Shown here one piece after another: positions 24,685 to 33,393 of a stretch of 64,000 nucleotides of DNA. The stretch's first letter is position 1. Each line of letters begins with the position of its first letter. A program made the translations under genes and the position numbers. Location of the stretch: contig NZ_KI912613.1 in the NCBI RefSeq assembly GCF_000519325.1, positions 1,713,252 to 1,777,251 of the forward strand, given 5' to 3'. This DNA comes from Patulibacter minatonensis DSM 18081 (GTDB taxonomy: Bacteria; Actinomycetota; Thermoleophilia; Solirubrobacterales; Solirubrobacteraceae). The notes beneath the pieces were generated by a model, which worked only from the letters and a program-made list of their open reading frames with translations, searched no databases and was not told where the DNA came from.

Positions 24685-24939
24685 GTGCCGGTTGATGCTG
24701 CAACAGAGGACTCGATCCGCCAGGCGCTCGCGGGCCACGCGGGCATGGACGCCGACGCCGGGTCGATCGCCCGGGACGCGGATCTCTACGACGCGGGGAT
24801 GAGCTCGCACGCGAGCGTCAACGTGATGCTCGCCGTCGAGGAGGCCTTCGACGTCGAGTTCCCCGACGAGCTCATGGTCCGCGGGACGTTCCGCACGATC
24901 GAGACGATCGCCGCCGCGGTCGCGCAGCTCGCCGACTGA
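24685..24939 (+). CDS. Acyl/aminoacyl carrier protein
   Basis: This 84-residue acidic four-helix protein has the 4'-phosphopantetheine attachment Ser41 in DAGMSSHASVNVMLAVEE; the normal DSL is SSH here. The SSHASVN type is, as I recall, shared by a group of stand-alone carrier proteins in actinobacteria and rhizobia that may carry amino or acyl groups for dedicated ligases. GTG 24685 is the start, with GGGGAG just upstream. The 234 bases before it contain no gene. No partner synthase is evident here; the ligase at 20252 is a possible partner. Confidence 0.82.
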   Translation: MPVDAATEDSIRQALAGHAGMDADAGSIARDADLYDAGMSSHASVNVMLAVEEAFDVEFPDELMVRGTFRTIETIAAAVAQLAD

Positions 24940-25052
24940 CCGTCGCGTCGTGGCTCCCGTGCCCCGGAACCCGGGGCGTCCATGTTGGGCGGACCCACAG
25001 GCGCCGCCGACGTGCGTCCACGACGGGACCCGGACCGGGGCAAGATAGGCGC

Positions 25053-25520
25053 ATGAGCGAGAGCATCACCGTCATCGAGGGCGTCGAGGGCTTCGAGGCC
25101 CTCGCCGGTCAGGAGGCCGCCGTCAGCGAGTGGCGGACGATCGACCAGGCGCAGGTGAACGCGTTCGCGGACGCCACCGGCGACCACCAGTGGATCCACA
25201 CCGATCCGGAGCGCGCGAAGGACTCGCCCTTCGGCGGGACGATCGTCCACGGCTACTTCATCCTCTCGCTGCACCCGTCGCTGCTCTACTCGGCGATCGA
25301 GGTCCGCGGCCACGGGTCCTCCATCAACTACGGGCTGAACAAGGTCCGGTTCGTGTCGCCGCTGCCGACCGGCTCCCGCGTCCGCCTGCGCATCGCGGTC
25401 GCCTCCGTCGACCGCAACGACGGCGGCTGGCAGGTCACGTGGAACCTGACCTGGGAGCGCGAGGGCGGCGACAAGCCCGTGTGCGTCGCCGAGACGATCT
25501 CGCGCTACCGCAGCGCCTGA
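25053..25520 (+). CDS. MaoC-family (R)-enoyl-CoA hydratase
   Basis: This 155-residue hot-dog-fold hydratase has a complete catalytic motif, FADATGDHQWIHTD, with Asp44 and His49, followed by GGTIVHGYF. It probably adds water to 2-enoyl-CoA to give the (R)-3-hydroxy product. Unlike the two MaoC proteins at 3754 and 4193, it has both catalytic residues and can act alone. CAAGAT lies six bases before the ATG and may be the -10 of a leaderless promoter. It ends 21 bases before the convergent acetoacetyl-CoA synthetase. Confidence 0.9.
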   Translation: MSESITVIEGVEGFEALAGQEAAVSEWRTIDQAQVNAFADATGDHQWIHTDPERAKDSPFGGTIVHGYFILSLHPSLLYSAIEVRGHGSSINYGLNKVRFVSPLPTGSRVRLRIAVASVDRNDGGWQVTWNLTWEREGGDKPVCVAETISRYRSA

Positions 25521-25529
25521 CGCAGGCCG

Positions 25530-25554
25530 CGCCCGGGCCGGTCAGGCCCGGGCG
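25530..25554. terminator. Bidirectional hairpin between convergent genes
   Basis: CGCCCGGGCC (25530-25539) and GGCCCGGGCG (25545-25554) form a stem around loop GGTCA. The hairpin spans the stop codon of the minus-strand gene. Confidence 0.6.
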
Positions 25555-27593
25555 GACAGCTCCGCCGCGAGCTCGGCGAACGCGTCGAGGGCCTCGGGGT
25601 TCCCGAGGCTGTCGCGGCTGACGACCGCGTCGGCGGACTCGCCGGTGAGGATCCGCTTCAGCGGCACCTCGAGCGCCTTGCCCGACAACGTGCGCGGGAC
25701 GGCGTCGATCGCGTACGCGGCGTCGGGCACGTGGCGCGGCGAGCAGTCCTCGCGCACGCGCCGCGCGATCCGCTTGACGAGGTCGTCGTCGAGCTCCACG
25801 CCCTCGCGGAGCACGACGAAGAGCAGGATCCGGCCGTTCGCGGACGGGTCGGTCGGGTGCGGCACGTCGACGACGACGGCGTCGAGCAGCTCGTCGAGCT
25901 GGAGCACCGCGCGGTAGATCTCGGCGGTGCCCATGCGGATGCCGCCGCGGTTGATCGTCGCGTCGCTGCGCCCCGAGATCACGGCCGTGCCGCGGTCGGT
26001 GATCGTGATCCAATCCCCGTGGCGCCACGCGCCCGGGTAGTCCTCGAAGTAGCTGCCGCGGTAGCGCGAGCCGTCCTCGTCGCCCCAGAAGAACACGGGC
26101 ATCGACGGCATCGGCTCGGTCAGCACGAGCTCGCCGACCTCCCCGACGAGCGGTCGGCCCTCGGGGTCGAACGACGCGAGGGCCGCGCCGAGGGACCGGG
26201 CCTGGAGCTCGCCGCGGTACACCGGGAGCGTCGGCACGCCGCCGACGAACGCCGTGCAGAGGTCGCTGCCGCCGCTCGTCGAGAAGAGCCAGAGGTCGGG
26301 GCCGAGGTGCTCGTACGCCCAGTCGAAGCCGTCCGACGACAGCGGCGACCCGGTCGAGCCGACGGCGCGCAGGGCGGAGAGGTCGCGACCCTCGCGCGGG
26401 ACGATCCCGGCCTTCATCGAGCCGGCGATGAAGCTCGCGCTCGTGCCGAACGTCGTGATCCCGGTCTCCTCCGCGAGGTCCCAGAGCCGGCCGAGGTCCG
26501 GGGTGCCCGGGTCGCCGTCGAAGAGCACGATCGTCCCGCCGACGAGGAGCCCGCCGAGCAGCAGGTTCCACATCATCCAGCCGGTCGTGGTGAACCAGAA
26601 GAAGCGGTCGCCCGGCCCGAGGTCCATCTGCAGCCCGACGGCCTTGAGGTGCTCGAGGACGATGCCGCCGTGCCCGTGCACGATCGGCTTCGGGAGACCG
26701 GTGGTGCCGGACGAGTAGAGGACCCAGAGCGGGTGCTCGAACGGCACCTGGGCGAAGGTCAGCGGCTCGCCGGGGCGCCGCACGTCGTCCCAGAGGACCG
26801 CGCCCTGCAGCCCCGAGAGATCGGGCTCGTCCTGCAGGTACGGCAGGACGACGGTCGTCTCCACCGTCGGCAGCTCGTCCTGCAGCTGGGCGACGACGGC
26901 GCGGCGGTCGTGGTCCTTGCCGCCGTAGCGGTAGCCGTCGACGGCGAGCAGGACCTTCGGCTCGATCTGCGAGAACCGGTCGACGACGGTGCGCGAGCCG
27001 AAGTCCGGCGAGCACGACGCCCAGGTCGCCCCGAGCGACGCGCACGCCAGGAAGGCGGCGGTCGTCTCCGGGATGTTCGGCAGGTAGGCGACGACGCGGT
27101 CGCCCTCGCCGACGCCCAGTGCGCGCAGGCCGCCCGCGATCGCCGCGACCTCGTCGCGGAGCTCGCCGCGGGTCCAGCTCGTCAGGCCGTCCCGCGACTC
27201 GGAGCGCGCGAGGATCGCGACGTCCTCGTCGCCGGCGGTGGGGGCGTCCGGTCCCCCCGGTCCGACGCTCTCCCGGAGCGCGTGCTCGGCGTAGTTCACG
27301 CGCGCGCCCGAGAACCACGTGGCGACGCCCCCGGGCAGCTCGTGGCTGCCCAGGACCTGCTCGTACGGGGTGCTCGACGTGACGCCGTACCAGTCCCAGA
27401 TCGCCTTCCAGAACGTCTCGAGCTCCGCCGTCGACCACCGCCAGAGCGCGTCGTAGTCGGGGAGGTCCAGGCCGTGGGTGCGCTCGACGTGGCGCGCGAA
27501 GGCCGTCACCGCCGCGCGCTCGACGGCGTCGGGGGTGGGGCGCCAGAGCACGTCCGGGACGGGCTGGTCGGAGGACGTCGGCTCGATGCTCAC
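25542..27593 (-). CDS. aacS: Acetoacetyl-CoA synthetase
   Basis: This 683-residue AMP-forming synthetase activates acetoacetate to acetoacetyl-CoA for thiolysis to acetyl-CoA. It has the ANL P-loop YSSGTTGLPKPIVHGHGG, the W-rich acetoacetyl-CoA-synthetase N-terminus (FWKAIWDWYGV) and the C-terminal GKALEVPLKRIL with the catalytic lysine. The length fits the family (about 650-690). GTG 27591-27593 is preceded by TAGAAC and six bases, so it may be leaderless. Acetoacetate could come from the BKACE at 10077 or from ring cleavage. It is transcribed alone. Confidence 0.93.
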   Translation of the reverse strand: MSIEPTSSDQPVPDVLWRPTPDAVERAAVTAFARHVERTHGLDLPDYDALWRWSTAELETFWKAIWDWYGVTSSTPYEQVLGSHELPGGVATWFSGARVNYAEHALRESVGPGGPDAPTAGDEDVAILARSESRDGLTSWTRGELRDEVAAIAGGLRALGVGEGDRVVAYLPNIPETTAAFLACASLGATWASCSPDFGSRTVVDRFSQIEPKVLLAVDGYRYGGKDHDRRAVVAQLQDELPTVETTVVLPYLQDEPDLSGLQGAVLWDDVRRPGEPLTFAQVPFEHPLWVLYSSGTTGLPKPIVHGHGGIVLEHLKAVGLQMDLGPGDRFFWFTTTGWMMWNLLLGGLLVGGTIVLFDGDPGTPDLGRLWDLAEETGITTFGTSASFIAGSMKAGIVPREGRDLSALRAVGSTGSPLSSDGFDWAYEHLGPDLWLFSTSGGSDLCTAFVGGVPTLPVYRGELQARSLGAALASFDPEGRPLVGEVGELVLTEPMPSMPVFFWGDEDGSRYRGSYFEDYPGAWRHGDWITITDRGTAVISGRSDATINRGGIRMGTAEIYRAVLQLDELLDAVVVDVPHPTDPSANGRILLFVVLREGVELDDDLVKRIARRVREDCSPRHVPDAAYAIDAVPRTLSGKALEVPLKRILTGESADAVVSRDSLGNPEALDAFAELAAELSARA

Positions 27594-27666
27594 GGTGCGG
27601 TTCTATCGCGGGACGATCGCCGGCGGGCGGATCAGCGAGGACGCGTCCCCCGTCGGGCGGGACGAC

Positions 27667-27693
27667 CGAGCCCCGGTCGGAGACCGGGGCTCG
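27667..27693 (-). terminator. Terminator hairpin after the large secreted protein gene
   Basis: CGAGCCCCGGTC (27667-27678) pairs perfectly with GACCGGGGCTCG (27682-27693) around loop GGA. It lies 56 bases downstream of the minus-strand stop at 27749 and upstream of the synthetase start. Confidence 0.7.
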
Positions 27694-27748
27694 GATGCCA
27701 CCTCGTGCCGCGGTGGTCACGACCCGGGGGCCGCGACCACCCGGTGGG

Positions 27749-30664
27749 TCACTTCTTCTTCGCGACCTTGCAGGCCGTCCCGATCCTCGTCGAGCGGGTC
27801 GGGGCCTTCTTGCCGCTCCAGCTGCCGAAGCGGGTGCTGGCCTTCGCCTTCGCGGTGCACAGGTCGCGGGTCGCGGCGATGATGCCGTGCTTGCCCCCGT
27901 CGATCGTGATCGCGAAGTTCTTGATCGGCTGGTCCGGGATCGACGGGAACGTCGTCACGAGCCGGTCGCGGCTGACCGAGGTCACGGCCCGCAGGTTGAC
28001 GCGCGCCTCGCCGTCCAGCGGGATGTAGAGCGTCGGCAGCGTCGGGACCTCCTTGCCCGCCGCCGTCCTCCGGGTGCCCTTGACGAAGTAGATCGGAGCG
28101 AACAGCTTCCGGTTCAGGATCGTCGTCTCGGCCGTGGCGGAGCCCACGATCGAGGTCTTCGGGCAGGCGTCCTTCGCGGCGTCGGCCTTCTCACACAGCG
28201 ACTGCGCGTTGCTGGCCTGCAGCGCGACCTGCTTCGGCAGCGCGACCTCGGCGGACTTGATGCCGGCCTCGCTCTCGAACTGCGTGACGGTCGCCTTGAC
28301 CTGCGGGTGGCCGCCCTTCTTCATCTGCGACCGGTTGCCGAACGCCAGGGCGATCTTCGGCCGGAACGGCAGGGTCTGGCAGCCGGAGAACGCGACCGGT
28401 GCGCTCGGGCTCGCGATGCCGCCGGCGATGCCGGTGAGCGTCGACGTGATGTTCGCCGTGCCGCAGGACGTCGGGTTGCGCAGGAAGTCCGCGCGGTTGA
28501 CGTCGAGCGTCAGGTTCCGCAGACGGAGGACGATGCCCTCCTTGATCTGCGGGAGCGGGTCGCTGTCGACGGTGACCTGGGCGGTCTTCGGATCGATGCG
28601 CAGCGCCTGGCGGACCACCACGTTGCCGAGGTCGTACGGACCGGCGACGGCGTGGATGATCGCGACGGAGCCGAAGGCGCCGCCCTTGTAGCCGTTCGTC
28701 AGGTAGGCGGAGCCGGTCAGCGCGTAGGGCGCGGAGCCGGGACCCGCCTGCACGCGGACGGTCGCGATCCTCGCGGCGTCGGGGCAGGACTCGGCGCCGA
28801 TCTGCGCCTCGGAGCACGGCGTGATGCCCTTGATCCGGGCGGTCATGCCGGCCGGCAGCGTCGCCTTCAGGCCGCTGAGGAACTGGTCGCCGTCAGGCCG
28901 GCCGAGCGTCACCGTGGCCGGCGCGTACTTCCCGGACTGCGGGGTCGCCAGCGCCGCCGTCAGCGACGGGCCGAACGGGTTGCCGCCGCAGGCGACGACG
29001 TCGACGCTCGAGCTCGTGGCCGACGCCGCGCCGCCCGACCAGGACGAGAGCGTGCCGGAGCCGGTCGCCGTGCCGCAGGCCTGTGGGCTCGCGATGATCG
29101 CCCTGGCGCCACCGTCGAAGTCGAGGCGGAACCGCGAGAACGGCAGCTGCGGGTTGTCGTCGAAGACCGCCGAGACCTGACCGGTGACCGGGTCGGGCGT
29201 GACCGTGCCCTTCAGGCGGATCGAGATGCCGTGCCCGTCCGCGTTCACGAACAGCCGGTAGCGGTTGCCGGAGAGCGGCTGGCCGACGTGGACCGAGCCG
29301 GTCAGCGGGGAGTCGAGCAGCGGGCTGGTGATCGAGGTGGCACCGATGCGGGACGCCGCCGGGCACGCGATCGCGTCCGTCGTGCCCTTGTGGAACTGGT
29401 CGTCGGTGCAGGCCTCGAGGCCGTTCGCCGCGGACGGGCTGATCGTCATGCCCGGGGGCAGCGTCACCGCGACGCGCTTGACGTCGGCCGTCCCGAGCGT
29501 GCCGGTGTCGGTCGACTGCGGCACGTCGAGCTGGACGCCGAGCGGCGTCGGCGCGTCGCGCTGCATCGAGCTGGCGTCGAACGTCGTCGTCGACGCGAAC
29601 GGCACCTGGTCGCAGCCCTGGAGGCCGTTCGTGGAGGCGCCGACGGCGAAGTCGGCCGTCTTGTGGTCGCCCTGGTAGGAGTCGAGCGTCAGCGTGGCCG
29701 TCGACGGGCCGGTGCAGGACGTCGGGCTGCGCAGGAACGCGGAGGTCGTGTCCGTGATGCCGGTCGCACCGGTCGCGGCCCGCGACGCGAGCGTGTACGG
29801 GAGCGGCAGCGGCGTCCCGGCCGGGTACGGCGGGCTGGGGAGCGTCGGCGTGGTGTCGGACTCCGCGAGGGCCAGCGTCGCGGCACCGCGCTCGCTGTTG
29901 TGGCTCGCGGCCCCCGGGGTGCCCCAGAACGTCAGGGTGGACCCGGTGAGCGTCGGCGTGGCCGGCGTCGTGGGGTTGGAGACGTTGCTGATGACGAAGT
30001 ACAGGCCGTTGTCGTCGGGCCGCATGTGGCCGACGATGTCGACGGGCTCCCCGGTCGCGCCCGGGGCCTGCTTCGGGTTGAACGAGAACCGCGCGAGCGG
30101 GGCGTCGGCGGTCGTCTCCATGTTGTAGAGGCCGACCTTCACCCGCAGCGTGCCCTTGCCGCCGGCCGGGATGCCGAACGGGCTGCCCGGGCCCGCCAGC
30201 GGCGTGCCGCCGGGCGGCGTCGTGGCGGCCGTCGGGAGGAAGGTCCGCAGGCGCAGGACGACGGTGCCGATCTGGGACGCCGGGGCGCAGGAGTTGGCCT
30301 CGAGGTCCGCCTCGGCGCACTTCGGCGTCGCCTGCGGGTTCGGGACCAGCCCGGGGGGCGTGTCGGTGCGGATCGTCGAGGTCGCCCCACCGTTCTCCTG
30401 CACGGGCAGGACCGCGGGGCTCGCGCTCTTGGTGACCTTCGTGTCGAAGGAGATGATCCCCTGGTAGGGGTGGCCGCCGGCCTGGGACTCGAACGTGGTC
30501 CCGTCGGCCTTGACGATGTTCGCCGAGAAGTTGTCGATCTCGTACGCCTGGGCGGCGCCGGCGGTGACGAGCGTGACCCCGAGCGCCGCTCCGGCGATCA
30601 GGGCCGCGCGGCGGCGTCGGGCGGGGCGTGAGCTTCGTGGCTGGGTGCTGCGGTGCGGATGCAC
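27749..30664 (-). CDS. Large secreted protein with four Cys-pair repeats
   Basis: This 971-residue protein has an Arg-rich start, a Sec signal peptide (about 1-40, cleavage near AQA-YE) and then an exported beta-rich body. Four Cys-pair motifs of the form C-x9-14-C-P/A-x2-S/A-x-I occur at Cys116/126, 419/434, 617/627 and 824/834. Each of the last three follows a conserved LPxGM or similar strand by 10-20 residues. Other repeated elements are LRxPTSC (about 312 and 729), C-x3-PF (351, 559, 762) and SWSG (541, 948). It is a surface or periplasm-like protein of unknown function. It is transcribed away from the MCE operon, behind a small protein with the same motif, which suggests a role with that transport system. 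Confidence 0.85.
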   Translation of the reverse strand: MHPHRSTQPRSSRPARRRRAALIAGAALGVTLVTAGAAQAYEIDNFSANIVKADGTTFESQAGGHPYQGIISFDTKVTKSASPAVLPVQENGGATSTIRTDTPPGLVPNPQATPKCAEADLEANSCAPASQIGTVVLRLRTFLPTAATTPPGGTPLAGPGSPFGIPAGGKGTLRVKVGLYNMETTADAPLARFSFNPKQAPGATGEPVDIVGHMRPDDNGLYFVISNVSNPTTPATPTLTGSTLTFWGTPGAASHNSERGAATLALAESDTTPTLPSPPYPAGTPLPLPYTLASRAATGATGITDTTSAFLRSPTSCTGPSTATLTLDSYQGDHKTADFAVGASTNGLQGCDQVPFASTTTFDASSMQRDAPTPLGVQLDVPQSTDTGTLGTADVKRVAVTLPPGMTISPSAANGLEACTDDQFHKGTTDAIACPAASRIGATSITSPLLDSPLTGSVHVGQPLSGNRYRLFVNADGHGISIRLKGTVTPDPVTGQVSAVFDDNPQLPFSRFRLDFDGGARAIIASPQACGTATGSGTLSSWSGGAASATSSSVDVVACGGNPFGPSLTAALATPQSGKYAPATVTLGRPDGDQFLSGLKATLPAGMTARIKGITPCSEAQIGAESCPDAARIATVRVQAGPGSAPYALTGSAYLTNGYKGGAFGSVAIIHAVAGPYDLGNVVVRQALRIDPKTAQVTVDSDPLPQIKEGIVLRLRNLTLDVNRADFLRNPTSCGTANITSTLTGIAGGIASPSAPVAFSGCQTLPFRPKIALAFGNRSQMKKGGHPQVKATVTQFESEAGIKSAEVALPKQVALQASNAQSLCEKADAAKDACPKTSIVGSATAETTILNRKLFAPIYFVKGTRRTAAGKEVPTLPTLYIPLDGEARVNLRAVTSVSRDRLVTTFPSIPDQPIKNFAITIDGGKHGIIAATRDLCTAKAKASTRFGSWSGKKAPTRSTRIGTACKVAKKK

Positions 30665-30699
30665 TCGGACTCCAATGGTTGAACGCGAGAACGTCGGGT

Positions 30700-30731
30700 C
30701 CGGGTCCGCCCGCGGACGCGGGCGGACCCGG
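30700..30731 (-). terminator. Terminator hairpin between the two secreted-protein genes
   Basis: CCGGGTCCGCCCGC (30700-30713) pairs perfectly with GCGGGCGGACCCGG (30718-30731) around loop GGAC. It follows the minus-strand stop at 30745 and precedes the next start at 30664. Confidence 0.7.
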
Positions 30732-30744
30732 GCTCAGGCGTCGG

Positions 30745-31467
30745 TCAGGACGTGCACTTCACGGTCGACGCGAACACGGCGTCCGCGGTGCTGTCCTGCG
30801 AGGAGATGACCTGGTAGGGCCACTTGCCGTTCTTCGGGCAGGACGTCGTGGCGAGCCAGTTCTTGGCGTTCGTCTTGACGTTCGCCGAGATCAGCGAGAT
30901 CGGGGTGCCGGCGACGACCTGCAGCTCCTGCGGGACGGTCAGCGTCAGGCGGTAGCCGCCGTACTTGCCGCCCTTCTTGACGACGCCGGGGACCGGCGAG
31001 TTCACGACCGCCGGGTTCGTCAGCTCGGTGTAGAGGAACATCTTGCTCGCGCCACCGTTGACGAGCGTGAACTTCGGCTTCGTCTTCGCGGTGTCGGCCC
31101 AGGCCAGGCCGGTGCCCTTGCCGACGATCGCCTTCGGGCAGACCTCCTTCGGCAGGCCCTGGTTGAGCTTCGCCTCGGTGCAGGACGGGTACTTCCCGCC
31201 GAGGTAGAGCGAGCCCTTCGGGAAGTCGATGACGAGCTTCTGCACGATCGGCTTGTCCGAGCCGTCCGGGCCGGCGGTCTTCCAGTTGATGTTGATGCCG
31301 AGGTTCACGGACCGCGGCTTGGCCTTGGTGCCCGCCTTCGTCGGCGAGACGCTCGGCTTCACCGTGATCGTGGTCTTGGCGTCCGGCGTCTGGGCGTAGG
31401 ACGGCGCGACGGCGGCGATGGACATGGTCGCGGTCAGTGCGACGGCGGAGACGGCGATTCTGCGCAT
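30745..31467 (-). CDS. Small secreted protein sharing the Cys-pair motif
   Basis: This 240-residue protein has a signal peptide (cleavage near YAQ-TP, about 26) and a mature beta-rich domain. Cys96 and Cys110 lie in CTEAKLNQGLPKEVCPKAIV, the same pattern as in the neighbouring 971-residue protein, with a second pair Cys210/Cys238. FPKGSLYLGG precedes the first pair, as LPPGM does in the larger protein. Together the two appear to be a family of exported proteins. The ATG 31467 follows a GGAGG ribosome site. Function is unknown. Confidence 0.85.
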   Translation of the reverse strand: MRRIAVSAVALTATMSIAAVAPSYAQTPDAKTTITVKPSVSPTKAGTKAKPRSVNLGININWKTAGPDGSDKPIVQKLVIDFPKGSLYLGGKYPSCTEAKLNQGLPKEVCPKAIVGKGTGLAWADTAKTKPKFTLVNGGASKMFLYTELTNPAVVNSPVPGVVKKGGKYGGYRLTLTVPQELQVVAGTPISLISANVKTNAKNWLATTSCPKNGKWPYQVISSQDSTADAVFASTVKCTS

Positions 31468-32007
31468 GGCGAACCTCCTGGTCGGGTGCGAGGTCAGCGC
31501 CGGCGGGGGCGTCGCCGAAAGTGGCGGGCGGACGTCCGGAGCTGAGGGCCGCCAACGTACAGATATTCACATCAGCGTGCTGGGAATCACACTTTTCTCT
31601 CGACGTTCGTACGAGTGCCGACGCTGAATGTGCCTCCACGACTCCTGATCCCGACATCACCGCGAACGGTGGTAGCCGTGAGGGGCAGGGGATCGGTGTC
31701 CCGGCCGCTCCTCAAACCCGCCGGGAGTCGCTGAATAGGTCGTTCGTCCACTGGTGTATCGCGGCGTTCACAACAGGTCTAGGTTCTCGTCGTCGGTCGG
31801 GTCACCGGCACGATCCGCTCCCCGCCACCGGCACAGAACCCCGGTGGTACCGGCCGTTCCTCGACGGTCGGGTGGCGTGCGGGCGATGTCGACCCGCCGG
31901 CCCCGACCCCGCCCAGGGGTCGGCCATCATCGTCCGACGCCGCCCCCGACGGCCGACCCGGTCCACCGTCCGAGCACGCCACAGGCGGACGGTGGCGACC
32001 CTGCGCC
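31468..32007. other. 540-bp intergenic region between secreted-protein and MCE genes
   Basis: No convincing coding region is seen. It contains the lowest-GC stretch of the window (about 31556-31620, ATATTCACATCAG and ACACTTTTCTC) and must hold divergent promoters for the minus-strand secreted genes and the plus-strand MCE operon. TTCACAACAGG (31767-31777) and TCTAGGT nearby could be promoter elements of the MCE operon, weakly supported. Confidence 0.5.
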
Positions 32008-33393
32008 TTGACCGCCATCCCGACTCCTGAACCACGCGAGAAGCGCCGGACGCGCACGCTCGTGAGCGCCTCGATCGTCGCCGTCGCGCTCCTCGTCGGT
32101 TGCGTGTATGGCGTCCTCGGGCGCGATTCGGGGCAGCGTTATCGCCTCGTCTTCGAGAGCTCGAGCCAGGTCGTGAAGGGCGGGACGGTGCGGATCGGCG
32201 GGACCCAGGTCGGGACCGTGAAGTCGATCGACCTGACGAAGGACGACCGCGCCGCCGTCGAGATCTCGGTCTCCGGCGACTTCGCGCCGCTCCGGCGCGG
32301 CGCCACCGCTGTCGTGCGCGCCCAGGGCACCGCCGGCGTCGCCAGCCGGTACGTCGACATCAGCCCCGGATCGGGCCTCGAGCCCGCGCTCGCCGACGGC
32401 GCCACGATCCCCGTCGACCACACCACCTCGCAGGTCGAGCTCGACCAGCTCTTCGCGTCCGTCGACGGGCGGACCCGGTCGGGCCTGCGCCGCACGATCC
32501 GCGGCTTCTCCGAGTGGTACGCGGGCCGGGAGGCCGAGGGTGGCAAGGCCGCGCGGCGCCTGCCGAAGGGCATGGCCGCCCTGCGCACGTTCGCCGCCGA
32601 GGTCGACGCCCAGACCGCGCAGTTCGCCCGCCTGATCGGCACGAGCAGCAGGACGATGAGCACGCTCGCGGGCGAGCAGGCGTCGCTGACCCGTCTCGTC
32701 GGCGGGGCGGCGTCGACCGTCGACGCGCTCGGCGCCGACACCGGCGCGCTGACCGGCGTCCTGCGGGACACCCCGGCGATGCTGCGCCAGGGCACCGCGG
32801 CGCTCGCGAGCCTGCGCGGCACGCTGCCCGACCTGCGCCGCCTGCTGGACGCCTCCGACACGCCGTCGAAGCGCCTGCCGCGCGCCCTCGACGATCTCCG
32901 TCCCGTGCTGACCCGCGCGACCCCGGTCGTCGGGCAGCTGCGGCGCGTCGTCGACCTCCCGGGCGCCGGCAACGACCTGCTCGACGGCCTGCGCGACCTG
33001 CCCGCCGTCGACCGCTCCGCGAGGACCGCCTTCCCGGCGAGCGTCCGGGCCCTCGCCGGCACCACGCCGATCCTCTCCTACGCCCGGCCGTACACGCCGG
33101 ACCTCGTCTCGTGGCTCGGCTCGTTCGGGCGCGCCGCGGCGGCCTACGACGCCGACGGTCACTACCTCACCGCGATGCCGACGTTCGACGCCTACCGCAC
33201 GCGGGAGGACGACCAGGGCGGCACGCTCGTCCCCAAGGCCCCGGCCGAGCGTGGCACCGACGCGGCGCTCAGCACCGGCCACACCAAGCGCTGCCCGGGC
33301 ACCGCCGCGGGGACGCTCCCCGACGGCTCGGGGGCCTTCGTCGACCGCGGCGCGCTCGCGAACGCCGACTGCGACGCGGGGGAGGGGCGCTGA
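32008..33393 (+). CDS. MCE-family substrate-binding protein (first of six)
   Basis: This 461-residue MCE protein probably forms part of a lipid-transport hexamer spanning the envelope. An N-terminal TM segment (about 18-33) ends in LLVGC, a possible lipobox. The MCE domain follows at about 43-120 (VRIGGTQVGTVKSIDL), then a long helical tail with alternating Thr/Leu-rich repeats and a Cys-containing C-terminus. TTG 32008 is the start given; a GTG at 32062 would give a shorter signal. Its stop overlaps the next start by one base. No YrbE permease or ATPase precedes it, which is unusual for mce operons. Confidence 0.88.
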   Translation: MTAIPTPEPREKRRTRTLVSASIVAVALLVGCVYGVLGRDSGQRYRLVFESSSQVVKGGTVRIGGTQVGTVKSIDLTKDDRAAVEISVSGDFAPLRRGATAVVRAQGTAGVASRYVDISPGSGLEPALADGATIPVDHTTSQVELDQLFASVDGRTRSGLRRTIRGFSEWYAGREAEGGKAARRLPKGMAALRTFAAEVDAQTAQFARLIGTSSRTMSTLAGEQASLTRLVGGAASTVDALGADTGALTGVLRDTPAMLRQGTAALASLRGTLPDLRRLLDASDTPSKRLPRALDDLRPVLTRATPVVGQLRRVVDLPGAGNDLLDGLRDLPAVDRSARTAFPASVRALAGTTPILSYARPYTPDLVSWLGSFGRAAAAYDADGHYLTAMPTFDAYRTREDDQGGTLVPKAPAERGTDAALSTGHTKRCPGTAAGTLPDGSGAFVDRGALANADCDAGEGR

